From a virus, in the IMG/VR virus record IMGVR_UViG_3300036820_000007, positions 34,489-98,488 of that record: a stretch of DNA of 64,000 bases. One strand, given 5' to 3'. The notes beneath the pieces are model-generated. The model made no database searches. It was not told where the DNA came from and saw only the letters and a program-made list of their open reading frames with translations. Below are positions 8,429-15,656 of this stretch, in pieces (positions within the stretch are counted from its first letter, which is position 1; each line of letters begins with the position of its first letter). A program made the position numbers and the translations under genes.

Positions 8429-9349
8429 GTGAAGAAGCGGGGCATCGTCAATCCCGGTGGCACTGTAAAGGTTGCCACCAGCCACCACGTCGCTCACAAG
8501 AAGCCACGCAAGAAGATGATGCCGGCGAAGCAGTACGCCGAGTACATCAAGTACCTGAACAAGCACCACTGGACCAAGCATCAGCGCGCCGAGTTCGACA
8601 AGAAGAAGCGCGAGCGCCAGAAGAAAAAGCGCGCCGAGGAGCGGAAGCGGCGCGCGGTCCAGCTGGCCGGAGGCGATCTGGTGGCGAAAAGGCGCGGCAT
8701 CAGCACGGTCCGGATCGGGCCGCCGACCCCTCCGTATACCATGTCGCCCACGCAGTACGGCGGGTACCTGAAGCACCTGAATTCGGTCCAGTACACCCAC
8801 GCGCAGCGCGCTGCCTACAACAGGAAAAAGGACGCAGGCCAGCGCCCGCAGCCGACAAGGCGCACCGTGGCCCTGGCCGCACCGCCCCTCCCCGGCGACT
8901 GGATTCTCGGCGGCAACGACCGCTACTCCGACTGCGCTGCCGCAGCGGTGGCCAACAGCCTGCTTGCCTGCACAGGCTTGCGGGCCAGCGACGCGGACAT
9001 CCTGCGGCTGCACCTGGCCGCCGCCGGTGACCCGGATGCGGGCGCCAGCATCGCCGGGATCCTGCGCGCTATCGCGGACCTGGGGCTGGCCGATGCCGGG
9101 CCCGCGTCATGCGAGCTGCTGGACGAAGACGAGCCGCTGGCCGACGCCGGGCTGATTCTGGACCTGGACCTCTCCGAGGCGCAAATGCTCGAGGGTGCCT
9201 GGGACTGGGAGCCAGACCCGGACTGGGGAATGCACGCCGCCGTCCTCGCCGACGGCTGCGTCATCACCTGGGGTGGCGTGATCCCGGTTACCGCCGAGTT
9301 CCTGGAGTACCAGGTGGCCGCAGCGTGGCGGGTGACCTGGGAGGCCTGA
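8429..9349 (+). CDS. Cysteine-peptidase-like protein with duplicated basic N-terminal motif
   Basis: 306 residues. The N-terminus is strongly basic and has two copies of a ~31-residue unit (about 31-61, QYAEYIKYLNKHHWTKHQRA, and 105-135, QYGGYLKHLNSVQYTHAQRA). From ~155 there is a domain with NDRYSDCAAAAVANSL (Cys169) and WGMHAAVLADG (His269). This is the Cys-then-His order of papain/C39-like folds, though the final Asn/Asp is unclear (GVIPVTAEFL follows). It could process virion or host proteins or be a non-catalytic relative. GTG 8429. The next gene overlaps its stop by 1 nt, inside the connector cluster. Confidence 0.7.
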   Translation: MKKRGIVNPGGTVKVATSHHVAHKKPRKKMMPAKQYAEYIKYLNKHHWTKHQRAEFDKKKRERQKKKRAEERKRRAVQLAGGDLVAKRRGISTVRIGPPTPPYTMSPTQYGGYLKHLNSVQYTHAQRAAYNRKKDAGQRPQPTRRTVALAAPPLPGDWILGGNDRYSDCAAAAVANSLLACTGLRASDADILRLHLAAAGDPDAGASIAGILRAIADLGLADAGPASCELLDEDEPLADAGLILDLDLSEAQMLEGAWDWEPDPDWGMHAAVLADGCVITWGGVIPVTAEFLEYQVAAAWRVTWEA

Positions 9350-9696
9350 TGCTCCCTCTCGCCAACACCAAGGTCAGCATCCTGCGCGGCACCGGCAACG
9401 ATGCCTACGGCGACGAGATCGACACGATGACGCCGTTCGAGACGGACGTGCCCGCCTTGCTGACCGAAGAGGCGCAGACGGTTTTCGATCCCGCGACGCA
9501 GGAACCGCGGACCGTGCGCACGGCCATGTGCTATGTGCCCCCCTGGCTGGATGTTTTGAACACCGACCAGGTGTATGACCAGCTGACCGGTGACACCTTC
9601 ATGGTCATCGATATTGTCGCCCAGCCGTGGCTTGCGCCCGGCGGGTCACGGCTCACCACGCTCAAACTCCGCCGCGTATCTGCGGCCGCCCCGTAG
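9349..9696 (+). CDS. Head closure/stopper protein
   Basis: 115 residues. ATG 9349 overlaps the previous stop (TGATG). The pattern ANTKVSILRGTG...DEID...PALLTEEAQTVFDPATQEPRTVR...YDQLTGDTFMVID fits the small beta-barrel stopper proteins (SPP1 gp16 / HK97 gp7-like) that follow the adaptor and close the filled head. The assignment rests on size, order and motif style. Confidence 0.7.
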   Translation: MLPLANTKVSILRGTGNDAYGDEIDTMTPFETDVPALLTEEAQTVFDPATQEPRTVRTAMCYVPPWLDVLNTDQVYDQLTGDTFMVIDIVAQPWLAPGGSRLTTLKLRRVSAAAP

Positions 9697-9793
9697 CCGC
9701 AGAGGCCGGGTTCTCTTCCGCACCCACAGCGATTCCGCCCGCGCAGCCGTAGAGGCCGCGGGCTTTCTTCGCATGCCCGGGGTCAGGCTTTCG
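9695..9793 (+). repeat. Two tandem copies of the GC-hairpin/CATGCCCG-type element
   Basis: Segments 9695-9725 and 9745-9778 are related (AGCCGYAGAGGCCG.GG...). The second ends CTTTCTTCGCATGCCCGGGG like the intergenic element found before other structural genes. The gap lies between convergent genes, the stopper and the antisense gene 9794-10042. Confidence 0.45.
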
Positions 9794-10042
9794 TCAGTCG
9801 ATCGCGTCACAGCAATTCATCCACGAACAGGCTTCGCCACCGTCGAGCACGAGGCCGTCGCCGCCGGGCCGGACCTCGACGACGATACGGGCTTCGCCGT
9901 GGGCGAGGACCCGGTCGCCGGCCTTCGGGCGCTTGCGCCACTTCCGCGCGTCGTAGTACCAAGTGCGCGGGTACCGGATGACCCACACCAGGCGCCAGAA
10001 GCGGCGCTCCCAAGCCAGTGGGACGATCTTGTTCCTGTCCAT
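9794..10042 (-). CDS. Small antisense basic protein, function unknown
   Basis: 82 residues reading leftward within the rightward structural operon. The N-terminus is basic and aromatic (WERRFWRLVWVIRYPRTWYYDARKW). The C-terminal half (GDRVLAHGEARIVVEVRPGGDGLVLDGG then CSWMNCC) looks like a small SH3-like barrel with a Cys cluster, a type met as accessory genes in actinophages. ATG 10042 has only GGCGGAG immediately upstream, so the start is uncertain. No function assigned. Confidence 0.65.
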   Translation of the reverse strand: MDRNKIVPLAWERRFWRLVWVIRYPRTWYYDARKWRKRPKAGDRVLAHGEARIVVEVRPGGDGLVLDGGEACSWMNCCDAID

Positions 10043-10076
10043 CTCCGCCCTGAGCTTAGCCGCGTGGAGGTGCCCG

Positions 10077-10481
10077 GTGGCAGACGTCGTCATGGACCCG
10101 GACTTCCTCGCCAAGGTGGAGGCGGCCGGGCTGACGTTCATGGACGAGCGGCTGGGCCCGTCGATCGCCACCGATGCCCGTACCTACGCCCCGATCGGGG
10201 TCAGCACGCCGCCAACGCGCCGCGTTCCCCCGCACGAAGCCGGCGAGCTGAAGGCGAGCATCGAGCACCACATGAGCGGCACCGAACTGATCGTTGAGGC
10301 GCATGCCCCTTATGCCGCTTATGTCGAGCTTGGAACCTTCCCGCACGGAATCAGCGCCCAGGGTGACTGGAACCTGCACAACGCGGTGACCAACCAGTAC
10401 TTCGGGCGGCATGTGCACCACCCCGGTAACACCCCACGCCCGTACCTCCGGCCGGCGCTTTACCGGTACCGGACCGAATAG
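10077..10481 (+). CDS. HK97 gp10-like head-tail joining/minor tail protein
   Basis: 134 residues. FMDERLGPSIATDARTYAPIGVST..RRVPPHEAGELKASIEHHMSGTELIVEAHAPYAAYVELGT is the usual signature of the HK97-gp10/Minor-tail-Z family: helices, then a beta region ending in YAxYVExGT. These proteins sit at the head-tail joint. GTG 10077 has GTGGAGG 7-11 nt upstream. The C-terminus RPYLRPALYRY is also typical. Confidence 0.8.
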   Translation: MADVVMDPDFLAKVEAAGLTFMDERLGPSIATDARTYAPIGVSTPPTRRVPPHEAGELKASIEHHMSGTELIVEAHAPYAAYVELGTFPHGISAQGDWNLHNAVTNQYFGRHVHHPGNTPRPYLRPALYRYRTE

Positions 10482-10493
10482 AGGGATGCGCTC

Positions 10494-10856
10494 GTGATCA
10501 AGACTGCTGTAGCCGCTGACGACGGTGACGAAGAGGCTCGCCGCAAGGAGGTCCTCGGCCAGATCCGGGACCTGTTCGGTCAGCTTGGCGAAGCATCCCC
10601 GGAAGACGAGCTCCGCGGCGAAGTCGCCGCTCTTCGTGCCGAGATCAGGGCGCTGCGTGAGTCGCCAGGCGTCCACACTCATCACAACTGCTGCGGCTAC
10701 CACTGCTGCGGTTATGTGCACTACTACCCGTATAGCTACGCGCTGGGCACCACCACGTACAACCTGACCGGCGTGCCCACCGGGACTGGCAACTACTCGG
10801 TCAGCAACGCCGCCGCCGGCGGCTCGACAACCATGACCTACCAGATCGACGTCTGA
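10494..10856 (+). CDS. Coiled-coil protein with compact His/Cys knot, unknown
   Basis: 120 residues from GTG 10494. An N-terminal charged helix (EVLGQIRDLFGQLGE..EDELRGEVAALRAEIRALRE) is followed by HTHHNCCGYHCCGYVHYY, a dense possible metal-binding knot, and a beta-rich Thr/Asn tail. The gene order places it with tail-completion genes. The helix suggests an oligomer and the knot could bind iron or zinc like the tip of some short fibres. No family recognised. Confidence 0.65.
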   Translation: MIKTAVAADDGDEEARRKEVLGQIRDLFGQLGEASPEDELRGEVAALRAEIRALRESPGVHTHHNCCGYHCCGYVHYYPYSYALGTTTYNLTGVPTGTGNYSVSNAAAGGSTTMTYQIDV

Positions 10857-10886
10857 GCTGGGCGACGCTCGCGGGGAGGGGTCCTC

Positions 10887-11360
10887 GTGACCGTCGTCCT
10901 GCTGCCGACCAACGAACTCGTTGGCGTTTCCTGGTTGTCCTCGATCGTCGGCCTGGAAGTGGACGGGATCGCCACCCAGCTGCCCTCAGTGGAAGCCGGC
11001 TGGAAGAAGTACGGCTTCGTTACCGTCGCCGTGGTCGGCGGCAGCCCGGAGAACAACACCTCCATCCGGCGGCCGGTCTACCAGATCGACTGCTGGGCCA
11101 ATAACAAGAGCAGCGACAAGCCGCCGTGGTGGCGGGCCAACGTGCTCGCCGAGCAGATCCGGGCCGCGACATTCGACCGGCAGCATTCCCACCGGGGCTG
11201 CGCGATCGCCGCTGGCGGAGCGTCCTACCCCAACGTGATTGTCCTCGCGGCCACGATGATGACCGAGCCGCGGCGTGGTTACGGCGATCCAGCGGACTAC
11301 GCGCGCTATCAATTTGATCTTCAAATGTGGTGGACCCAGGTCCCCGAATATGACCCCTGA
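10887..11360 (+). CDS. Tail terminator/completion protein
   Basis: 157 residues, alpha/beta, with VSWLSSIVGLEVDGIATQLP near the start, RRPVYQIDCWA in the middle and a C-terminal Y.RYQFDLQMWW strand. This is the layout of gpU/gp17-like tail terminators, which cap the tail tube after assembly. GTG 10887 follows GGGGAGGGGTC. It is the last recognisable connector gene before the first fibre island. Confidence 0.65.
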   Translation: MTVVLLPTNELVGVSWLSSIVGLEVDGIATQLPSVEAGWKKYGFVTVAVVGGSPENNTSIRRPVYQIDCWANNKSSDKPPWWRANVLAEQIRAATFDRQHSHRGCAIAAGGASYPNVIVLAATMMTEPRRGYGDPADYARYQFDLQMWWTQVPEYDP

Positions 11361-11472
11361 CGGGCCGACCCGCCGGTAAGGGCGCGTGCCGGTTGCAACC
11401 CGGCTTAAAGGGTTTGACCAGCAGACAGGCCGGGTGGTCCCGCGCGCCGCCCGTTCACCGGGGAGGTGCTTC

Positions 11473-12630
11473 ATGGCACTTCCCGGTGACCTGAACACGG
11501 TCACGGTGACCGGGTCGTTCCTGGACGCCTCGGGTACGGCCCTGACCGGTAGCGTCACGTTCACGCCGGTCGCGGTCCTGGCGGCAGGGTCGCCTGCGGT
11601 GCCGGTGACGGTGACCGACTCGACCGGGCATGTGGTCATCGCCGCCGTGGGCGTGACCCGGCTGGTCGGGCCCATTCCGCCCGCTGTCGGCAGGGTGCCG
11701 CAGACGCCGCCGCTGACCTACCCGCCGTCGTGGCCGGCGCAGCCGCTGTCAGTGATCCTGGCGGCCACAGACAACGCTGACCTGTCCCCGCAGAACTGGG
11801 CCTACCAGGCGTCGGTGGTTATCGGCGATGCGCCCGTGGAAACCTTCACCACGCTGCTGCCGCACTCGCCGCCGACGATCGATTTCAGCGACCTGGTCCC
11901 GGCTACGCTGGCCGTGTCGCTGTCGGCGGCGCTGCCGATCACCGGCGGCGTCCTGTCCGGCACGCTCGAGCTCGGCGGCTCGCCACCGCTGCAGATCCCG
12001 GCCGGAGCCGCGGCGGGCGACGTCCTGGTCTCGGATGCTGACGGCAACGCGGCCTGGGACACGCTGAGCGCGGCTGGTCTTGCAACAACGACCGCGCTTG
12101 CGGCAGAGACATCGCGGGCCGAAGCGGCAGAGGCTCTTAAGGCCCCGCTGGCGTCTCCCGCGCTGACCGGGGTGCCGACCGCTCCGACCGCATCGGCGCT
12201 AACCGACAGCACGCAACTCGCCACAACCGCCTATGCGGACAGCGCGGTTGCCGTAGAAACCTCTCGGGCTGAGACCGCGGAAGCGCTCAAGGCCCCGCTG
12301 GCCAGCCCGGCGCTAACCGGGACTCCCACCGCGCCGACGAAGACCGCGCTGACGAATAACACCGACATCGCCACGACCGCGTACACCGACTCCGCCGTGG
12401 CCGTAGAGACCTCCCGGGCCGAGACTGCCGAGGCGCTGAAACTGCCCCTCGCGGGCGGCACGATGTCCGGCGCGATCGCCATGGGGTCCAGCAAGATCAC
12501 GGGGCTGGCGGATGGCAGCAACCCTCAGGACGCCGTGGCGTTCAGCCAGCTTCCCTCATCCGCCTCGCCGCTCCTGGTGAGCGAGGGCGGTACCGGGAGC
12601 AGCACCGGAATCGACGGCGGCAATGCCTAA
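11473..12630 (+). CDS. Tail fibre protein with shared N-terminal module and tandem repeats
   Basis: 385 residues. ATG 11473 has GGGAGG 7 nt upstream. Residues 1-~130 carry the module LPGDLNTVTVTGSFLDASG...GSVTFTP, found again in the proteins starting at 12640, 34851, 38126 and 39355. The middle holds about two and a half repeats of AETSRAEAAEALKAPLASPALTG..TAPT.SALTD.T.IATTAYADSAV, a common phage fibre shaft repeat forming trimeric coiled coil/beta structure. The end, GGTGSSTGIDGGNA, is shared with the next protein (GSIDGGNA). It probably attaches an adhesin to the virion. Confidence 0.8.
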   Translation: MALPGDLNTVTVTGSFLDASGTALTGSVTFTPVAVLAAGSPAVPVTVTDSTGHVVIAAVGVTRLVGPIPPAVGRVPQTPPLTYPPSWPAQPLSVILAATDNADLSPQNWAYQASVVIGDAPVETFTTLLPHSPPTIDFSDLVPATLAVSLSAALPITGGVLSGTLELGGSPPLQIPAGAAAGDVLVSDADGNAAWDTLSAAGLATTTALAAETSRAEAAEALKAPLASPALTGVPTAPTASALTDSTQLATTAYADSAVAVETSRAETAEALKAPLASPALTGTPTAPTKTALTNNTDIATTAYTDSAVAVETSRAETAEALKLPLAGGTMSGAIAMGSSKITGLADGSNPQDAVAFSQLPSSASPLLVSEGGTGSSTGIDGGNA

Positions 12631-12639
12631 GGCGGCGGC

Positions 12640-13005
12640 GTGACCTACAACTACGTGACTGTCACCGGGTCGTTCCCCGGCCAGACGGGCACCATCACGT
12701 TCACCCCGTCGTCGGCGGTCACTGACCTGACCGGCACGATCCCCGTTCTCGGCCCGGGCTCGTTCGCCTGCCCTCTCCCCGGTGGCTCGCTCACGTCCCC
12801 GCCTCTGCTGGCCACCGACAATCCGAGCCTGCTGCCCGCTGGGTGGACCTGGGAAGTCCGGGTTCAGCTGCAGGGCAGCACCCCCTACGGCTACCCGATC
12901 CTCGTCCCGTCCTCGCCCTCCTCGGCGAGCCTGATCACGCTGCCGGTTTCCCCGGGCACGGCGGTCACGGCGGAGACCGGCTCGATCGACGGGGGGAACG
13001 CCTGA
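12640..13005 (+). CDS. Short fibre N-module protein
   Basis: 121 residues from GTG 12640. It is essentially only the shared module (NYVTVTGSFPGQTGTITFTP...LPAGWTWEVRVQL) plus the SIDGGNA end seen in the upstream protein. The next gene starts immediately after its stop. It may be an adaptor that docks fibre proteins, or a stand-alone copy of the docking domain. The absence of shaft and tip is notable. Confidence 0.75.
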   Translation: MTYNYVTVTGSFPGQTGTITFTPSSAVTDLTGTIPVLGPGSFACPLPGGSLTSPPLLATDNPSLLPAGWTWEVRVQLQGSTPYGYPILVPSSPSSASLITLPVSPGTAVTAETGSIDGGNA

Positions 13006-15108
13006 ATGGCTGTCACGATTCAGGTCCGCCGGGATACGTCAGCCAACTGGGTGTCGGTCAACCCCGTCCTGCACCAGGGCGAGCCAGGCGTCGAAACCGA
13101 CACCGGCAGATTCAAGTACGGCGACGGATCGACTACCTGGACATCGCTCGGGTACGCGGCACAGCAGCTCACTCCCACCACGCAGGCCGCGACCTACACC
13201 GCCAGCCCAGGTGACTACGTCAAGGCGAACATCTCGTCAGCCTCCTGGACGATGAAGCTGCCGCAGGCCCCGCCGCCGAACACCATCGTCGGCGCCAAGG
13301 TCATCGCCAACGCTACCGGGAACGCGAATACCCTCACCGTCGCCTGCCAGGGCAGCGACGTCTTCGAGCAGTCCGGCGGCGGCACCTCGGTCACGATGTC
13401 GATTCCGCTGCAGGCTGCGGGCTGGCAGTACAACGGCGGGTACTGGACGCGCCTGTCCGATGACCTGCCGCTCGGCCAGCTGGACGGGCGCTACACCCGC
13501 GTCTATTCGCCCATGGCGTTCGGCGCGGCCGGGAACGGGACGACGGACGACACGAACGCGGCCAAGGCGGCGTTCACCGCCGCCACCAGCTCGGGCGGCG
13601 GCGGCACTGTCGATCTCGGCAATTACAACTTTCTGACCTCCTCGCCCATTGACCTCCAGTCGAACGTGATGGTCCGCGGGTCGGTGCCGCTCGCTGCGCC
13701 TGGCGTCAGCGCAGGGCAGCTCGGGGCGATCATCAACAACACCGGCGACATCTTCCAGATGCCGTCTGGCGCCGTGAGCCACGTCGTCTTCGGGAACTGC
13801 GCCCTGGTCGCCTCGGCCGGGCACGTCTTCAACGCCCAGGGTGTGGCATGTTCCAGCTGGAACATCACCAACGTCTACATCAGCCAGACCAGCAACTCCC
13901 ATGCGATCTGGTATCAGCCGAACTCGACAAACGTGGACAGCCAGGCGTACTCGAACATGCTGGTCGGCGACGGCTGCTACTTCCTGGCCATGGGCGGCAC
14001 TGCCACCATCCCGGCCTGGCAGGTAGTCACGCTGGACAACATCAACTCCAACACCTGGCGCCGCATGGTCGTCTCCATGGGGAACTCGGAAGCCGAGCCG
14101 TTCTTCTACCTGGAAAACATCGGCACCAACGGCAGCCAGCTGGCCTCCGACGACGTCTTCGAGGACATCACGGCCGAGGAGTGCCAGGGCGGCATCCTGC
14201 AGGCCCTGTCGGTTGACGCGATGACGCTGCGCAACGTCCAGGGCTGGGACGCCGCTTATTACAAGAGCCTCTTCATCATCGGCACGAGCACGACCGGCCT
14301 GCAGTCTTCCAACGGCATCGTGGCCATCAACTGCGGGCGCCGCGGCGGCACCCTGGAGGGCGCTTATGACTTCCAGGCGTCCTCGGACACGCTGAACCTG
14401 GTGCTGATCAACTGCATCCCGCAACTGGGCCAGGACGAGACCCCGAGCCTGTCGGTGCCGCAGTCCACGACCATCATTCCCGCGCAGGCATACACCCCGG
14501 CGGCCTACGAGAACTCGGCCGCCGGGGGCACCAGCGGCACGACGGTGACGACGAGCAACTCGGGGAGCGCTTCCGGCAAGGCATGGAGCGCCGTCGGCGG
14601 GACGGTCACGTTCGACAACAGCGAGATCCTGGCCGCTGGCTCGTCCACCCTGGCCTACAAGCTCGTCGGCTCGGCATCGACGGCCTACCTTGAGTGGTCG
14701 GTGCCCAACACCGTCTTCCCTGCGCCAGTCCAGTACTCGCGGGTGTACTTCTACCTGTCCGGCACCGGCTTCAGCTGCGACCTCCTGACTGGCCCTGGCC
14801 TTAACTACCGCGTGACGTACAGCTCGGGCGCCACCCTTTACGCGGACGCCGGAGGCTCCGCGTCCCTTGGCATCACCACCCTCGCGGCCACTACGTGGTA
14901 TCGGCTCGAGACCGCGGTCAACCAGGCAGCCGGGACGATCACGGCCCGGCTTTTCAACGTCAACGGTGTGCGGCTGGAGACCATGACCGCCACGGGCGGC
15001 ACGTACCTGTCCAACGCCACCGCGTACTACGGCTCACAGGACAATTTCACCGGCACCGTATGGCTGGCCTACCCGGCATGGTCCAACGCGGGCTGGATCG
15101 GGCCCTAG
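13006..15108 (+). CDS. Beta-helix tail spike/fibre protein (pectate-lyase-3-like)
   Basis: 700 residues. The N-terminal ~50 residues (VTIQVRRDTSANWVSVNPVLHQGEPG) resemble the virion-docking domain of the major tropism determinant type. Then comes a small beta module shared with the protein at 34851, then YSPMAFGAAGNGTTDDTNAAKAAF starting a right-handed beta-helix like pectate lyase 3. The C-terminal ~200 residues look like a concanavalin/LamG-like carbohydrate-binding domain (LAATTWYRLETAVNQAAGTITARLF). Likely role is host polysaccharide binding or depolymerisation. Its helix is homologous to that of the protein at 39355. Confidence 0.8.
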   Translation: MAVTIQVRRDTSANWVSVNPVLHQGEPGVETDTGRFKYGDGSTTWTSLGYAAQQLTPTTQAATYTASPGDYVKANISSASWTMKLPQAPPPNTIVGAKVIANATGNANTLTVACQGSDVFEQSGGGTSVTMSIPLQAAGWQYNGGYWTRLSDDLPLGQLDGRYTRVYSPMAFGAAGNGTTDDTNAAKAAFTAATSSGGGGTVDLGNYNFLTSSPIDLQSNVMVRGSVPLAAPGVSAGQLGAIINNTGDIFQMPSGAVSHVVFGNCALVASAGHVFNAQGVACSSWNITNVYISQTSNSHAIWYQPNSTNVDSQAYSNMLVGDGCYFLAMGGTATIPAWQVVTLDNINSNTWRRMVVSMGNSEAEPFFYLENIGTNGSQLASDDVFEDITAEECQGGILQALSVDAMTLRNVQGWDAAYYKSLFIIGTSTTGLQSSNGIVAINCGRRGGTLEGAYDFQASSDTLNLVLINCIPQLGQDETPSLSVPQSTTIIPAQAYTPAAYENSAAGGTSGTTVTTSNSGSASGKAWSAVGGTVTFDNSEILAAGSSTLAYKLVGSASTAYLEWSVPNTVFPAPVQYSRVYFYLSGTGFSCDLLTGPGLNYRVTYSSGATLYADAGGSASLGITTLAATTWYRLETAVNQAAGTITARLFNVNGVRLETMTATGGTYLSNATAYYGSQDNFTGTVWLAYPAWSNAGWIGP

Positions 15109-15117
15109 CGCCTGGCT

Positions 15118-15606
15118 GTGAGCAACCTCACGTCCGCGGGCGCAGCGGCCACCGGAACGCCGCACGCGGTGAACCAGGGCGGCACCATCCAGAACGCCAC
15201 CTCGGACCTGCGGGCTCCGGGCTGTCGAACGCCTACCTGGGGCTGTACAGCGTCGGGTCCACCTGCAGCCTGCTGGCGCAGTGCACCACCGACCAGAGCA
15301 CGAACATGACCACCGGGAGCGGCGGCGTCTACTCGGCCACCCTGAGTTCCTCCTGCGGGCTGGCTGCGAACACCCTGTACCGCGTCGGGCTGGTCCTCGG
15401 CACGGTGTCCACGACGTTCCCCACCTTCCAGTCGTTCGGCACCGCCTCGGGCGGCCTGTACACCCAACTGGTCCTCGGTTGCCGGGATCACCCAGGAGTA
15501 TTACGCCGGCGGGTACATCTCCGGGACGAACACGTCACTGCCGTCGTCGTTCTCGTCCAGCAGCATGTCGGCTTACCCCGGCTCCCCGGTGTTCGTGATC
15601 TCCTGA
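15118..15606 (+). pseudogene. Broken tail-fibre gene with two compensating frameshifts
   Basis: Good fibre-like sequence continues through three segments: frame of GTG 15118 to ~15210 (TSAGAAATGTPHAVNQ...), the next frame ~15216-15477 (SGLSNAYLGLYSVGSTCSLL, GLAANTLYRVGLVLG), then the first frame again 15478-15606 (VAGITQEYYAGGYISG ... SPVFVIS, TGA). The continuous gene needs two opposite one-base shifts. A 33-nt segment (15178-15210) is identical to 40777-40809 in the intact fibre gene. It may be a recombination relic or carry sequencing errors. The lost gene would be the C-terminal half of a fibre. Confidence 0.65.
15178..15210 (+). repeat. 33-nt exact repeat, copy A (copy B at 40777-40809)
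   Basis: Begins GGCGGCACCATCCAGAAC and ends TCGGACCTG. It is identical in both places and differs at both flanking bases. It encodes GGTIQNATSDL in each gene. It marks homology between the first and second fibre islands, 25.6 kb apart, right where the reading frame breaks in this copy. Confidence 0.85.
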
Positions 15607-15656
15607 CCAGCGTGAATCACCTGCCGTCATCAAAGAGCGCCCGTAGTATCCACGGC

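Noticed and set aside
13237-14424. 395-codon minus frame opposite the beta-helix spike
   Set aside because: Composition of a third-position-GC shadow; plus-strand protein has recognisable domains.
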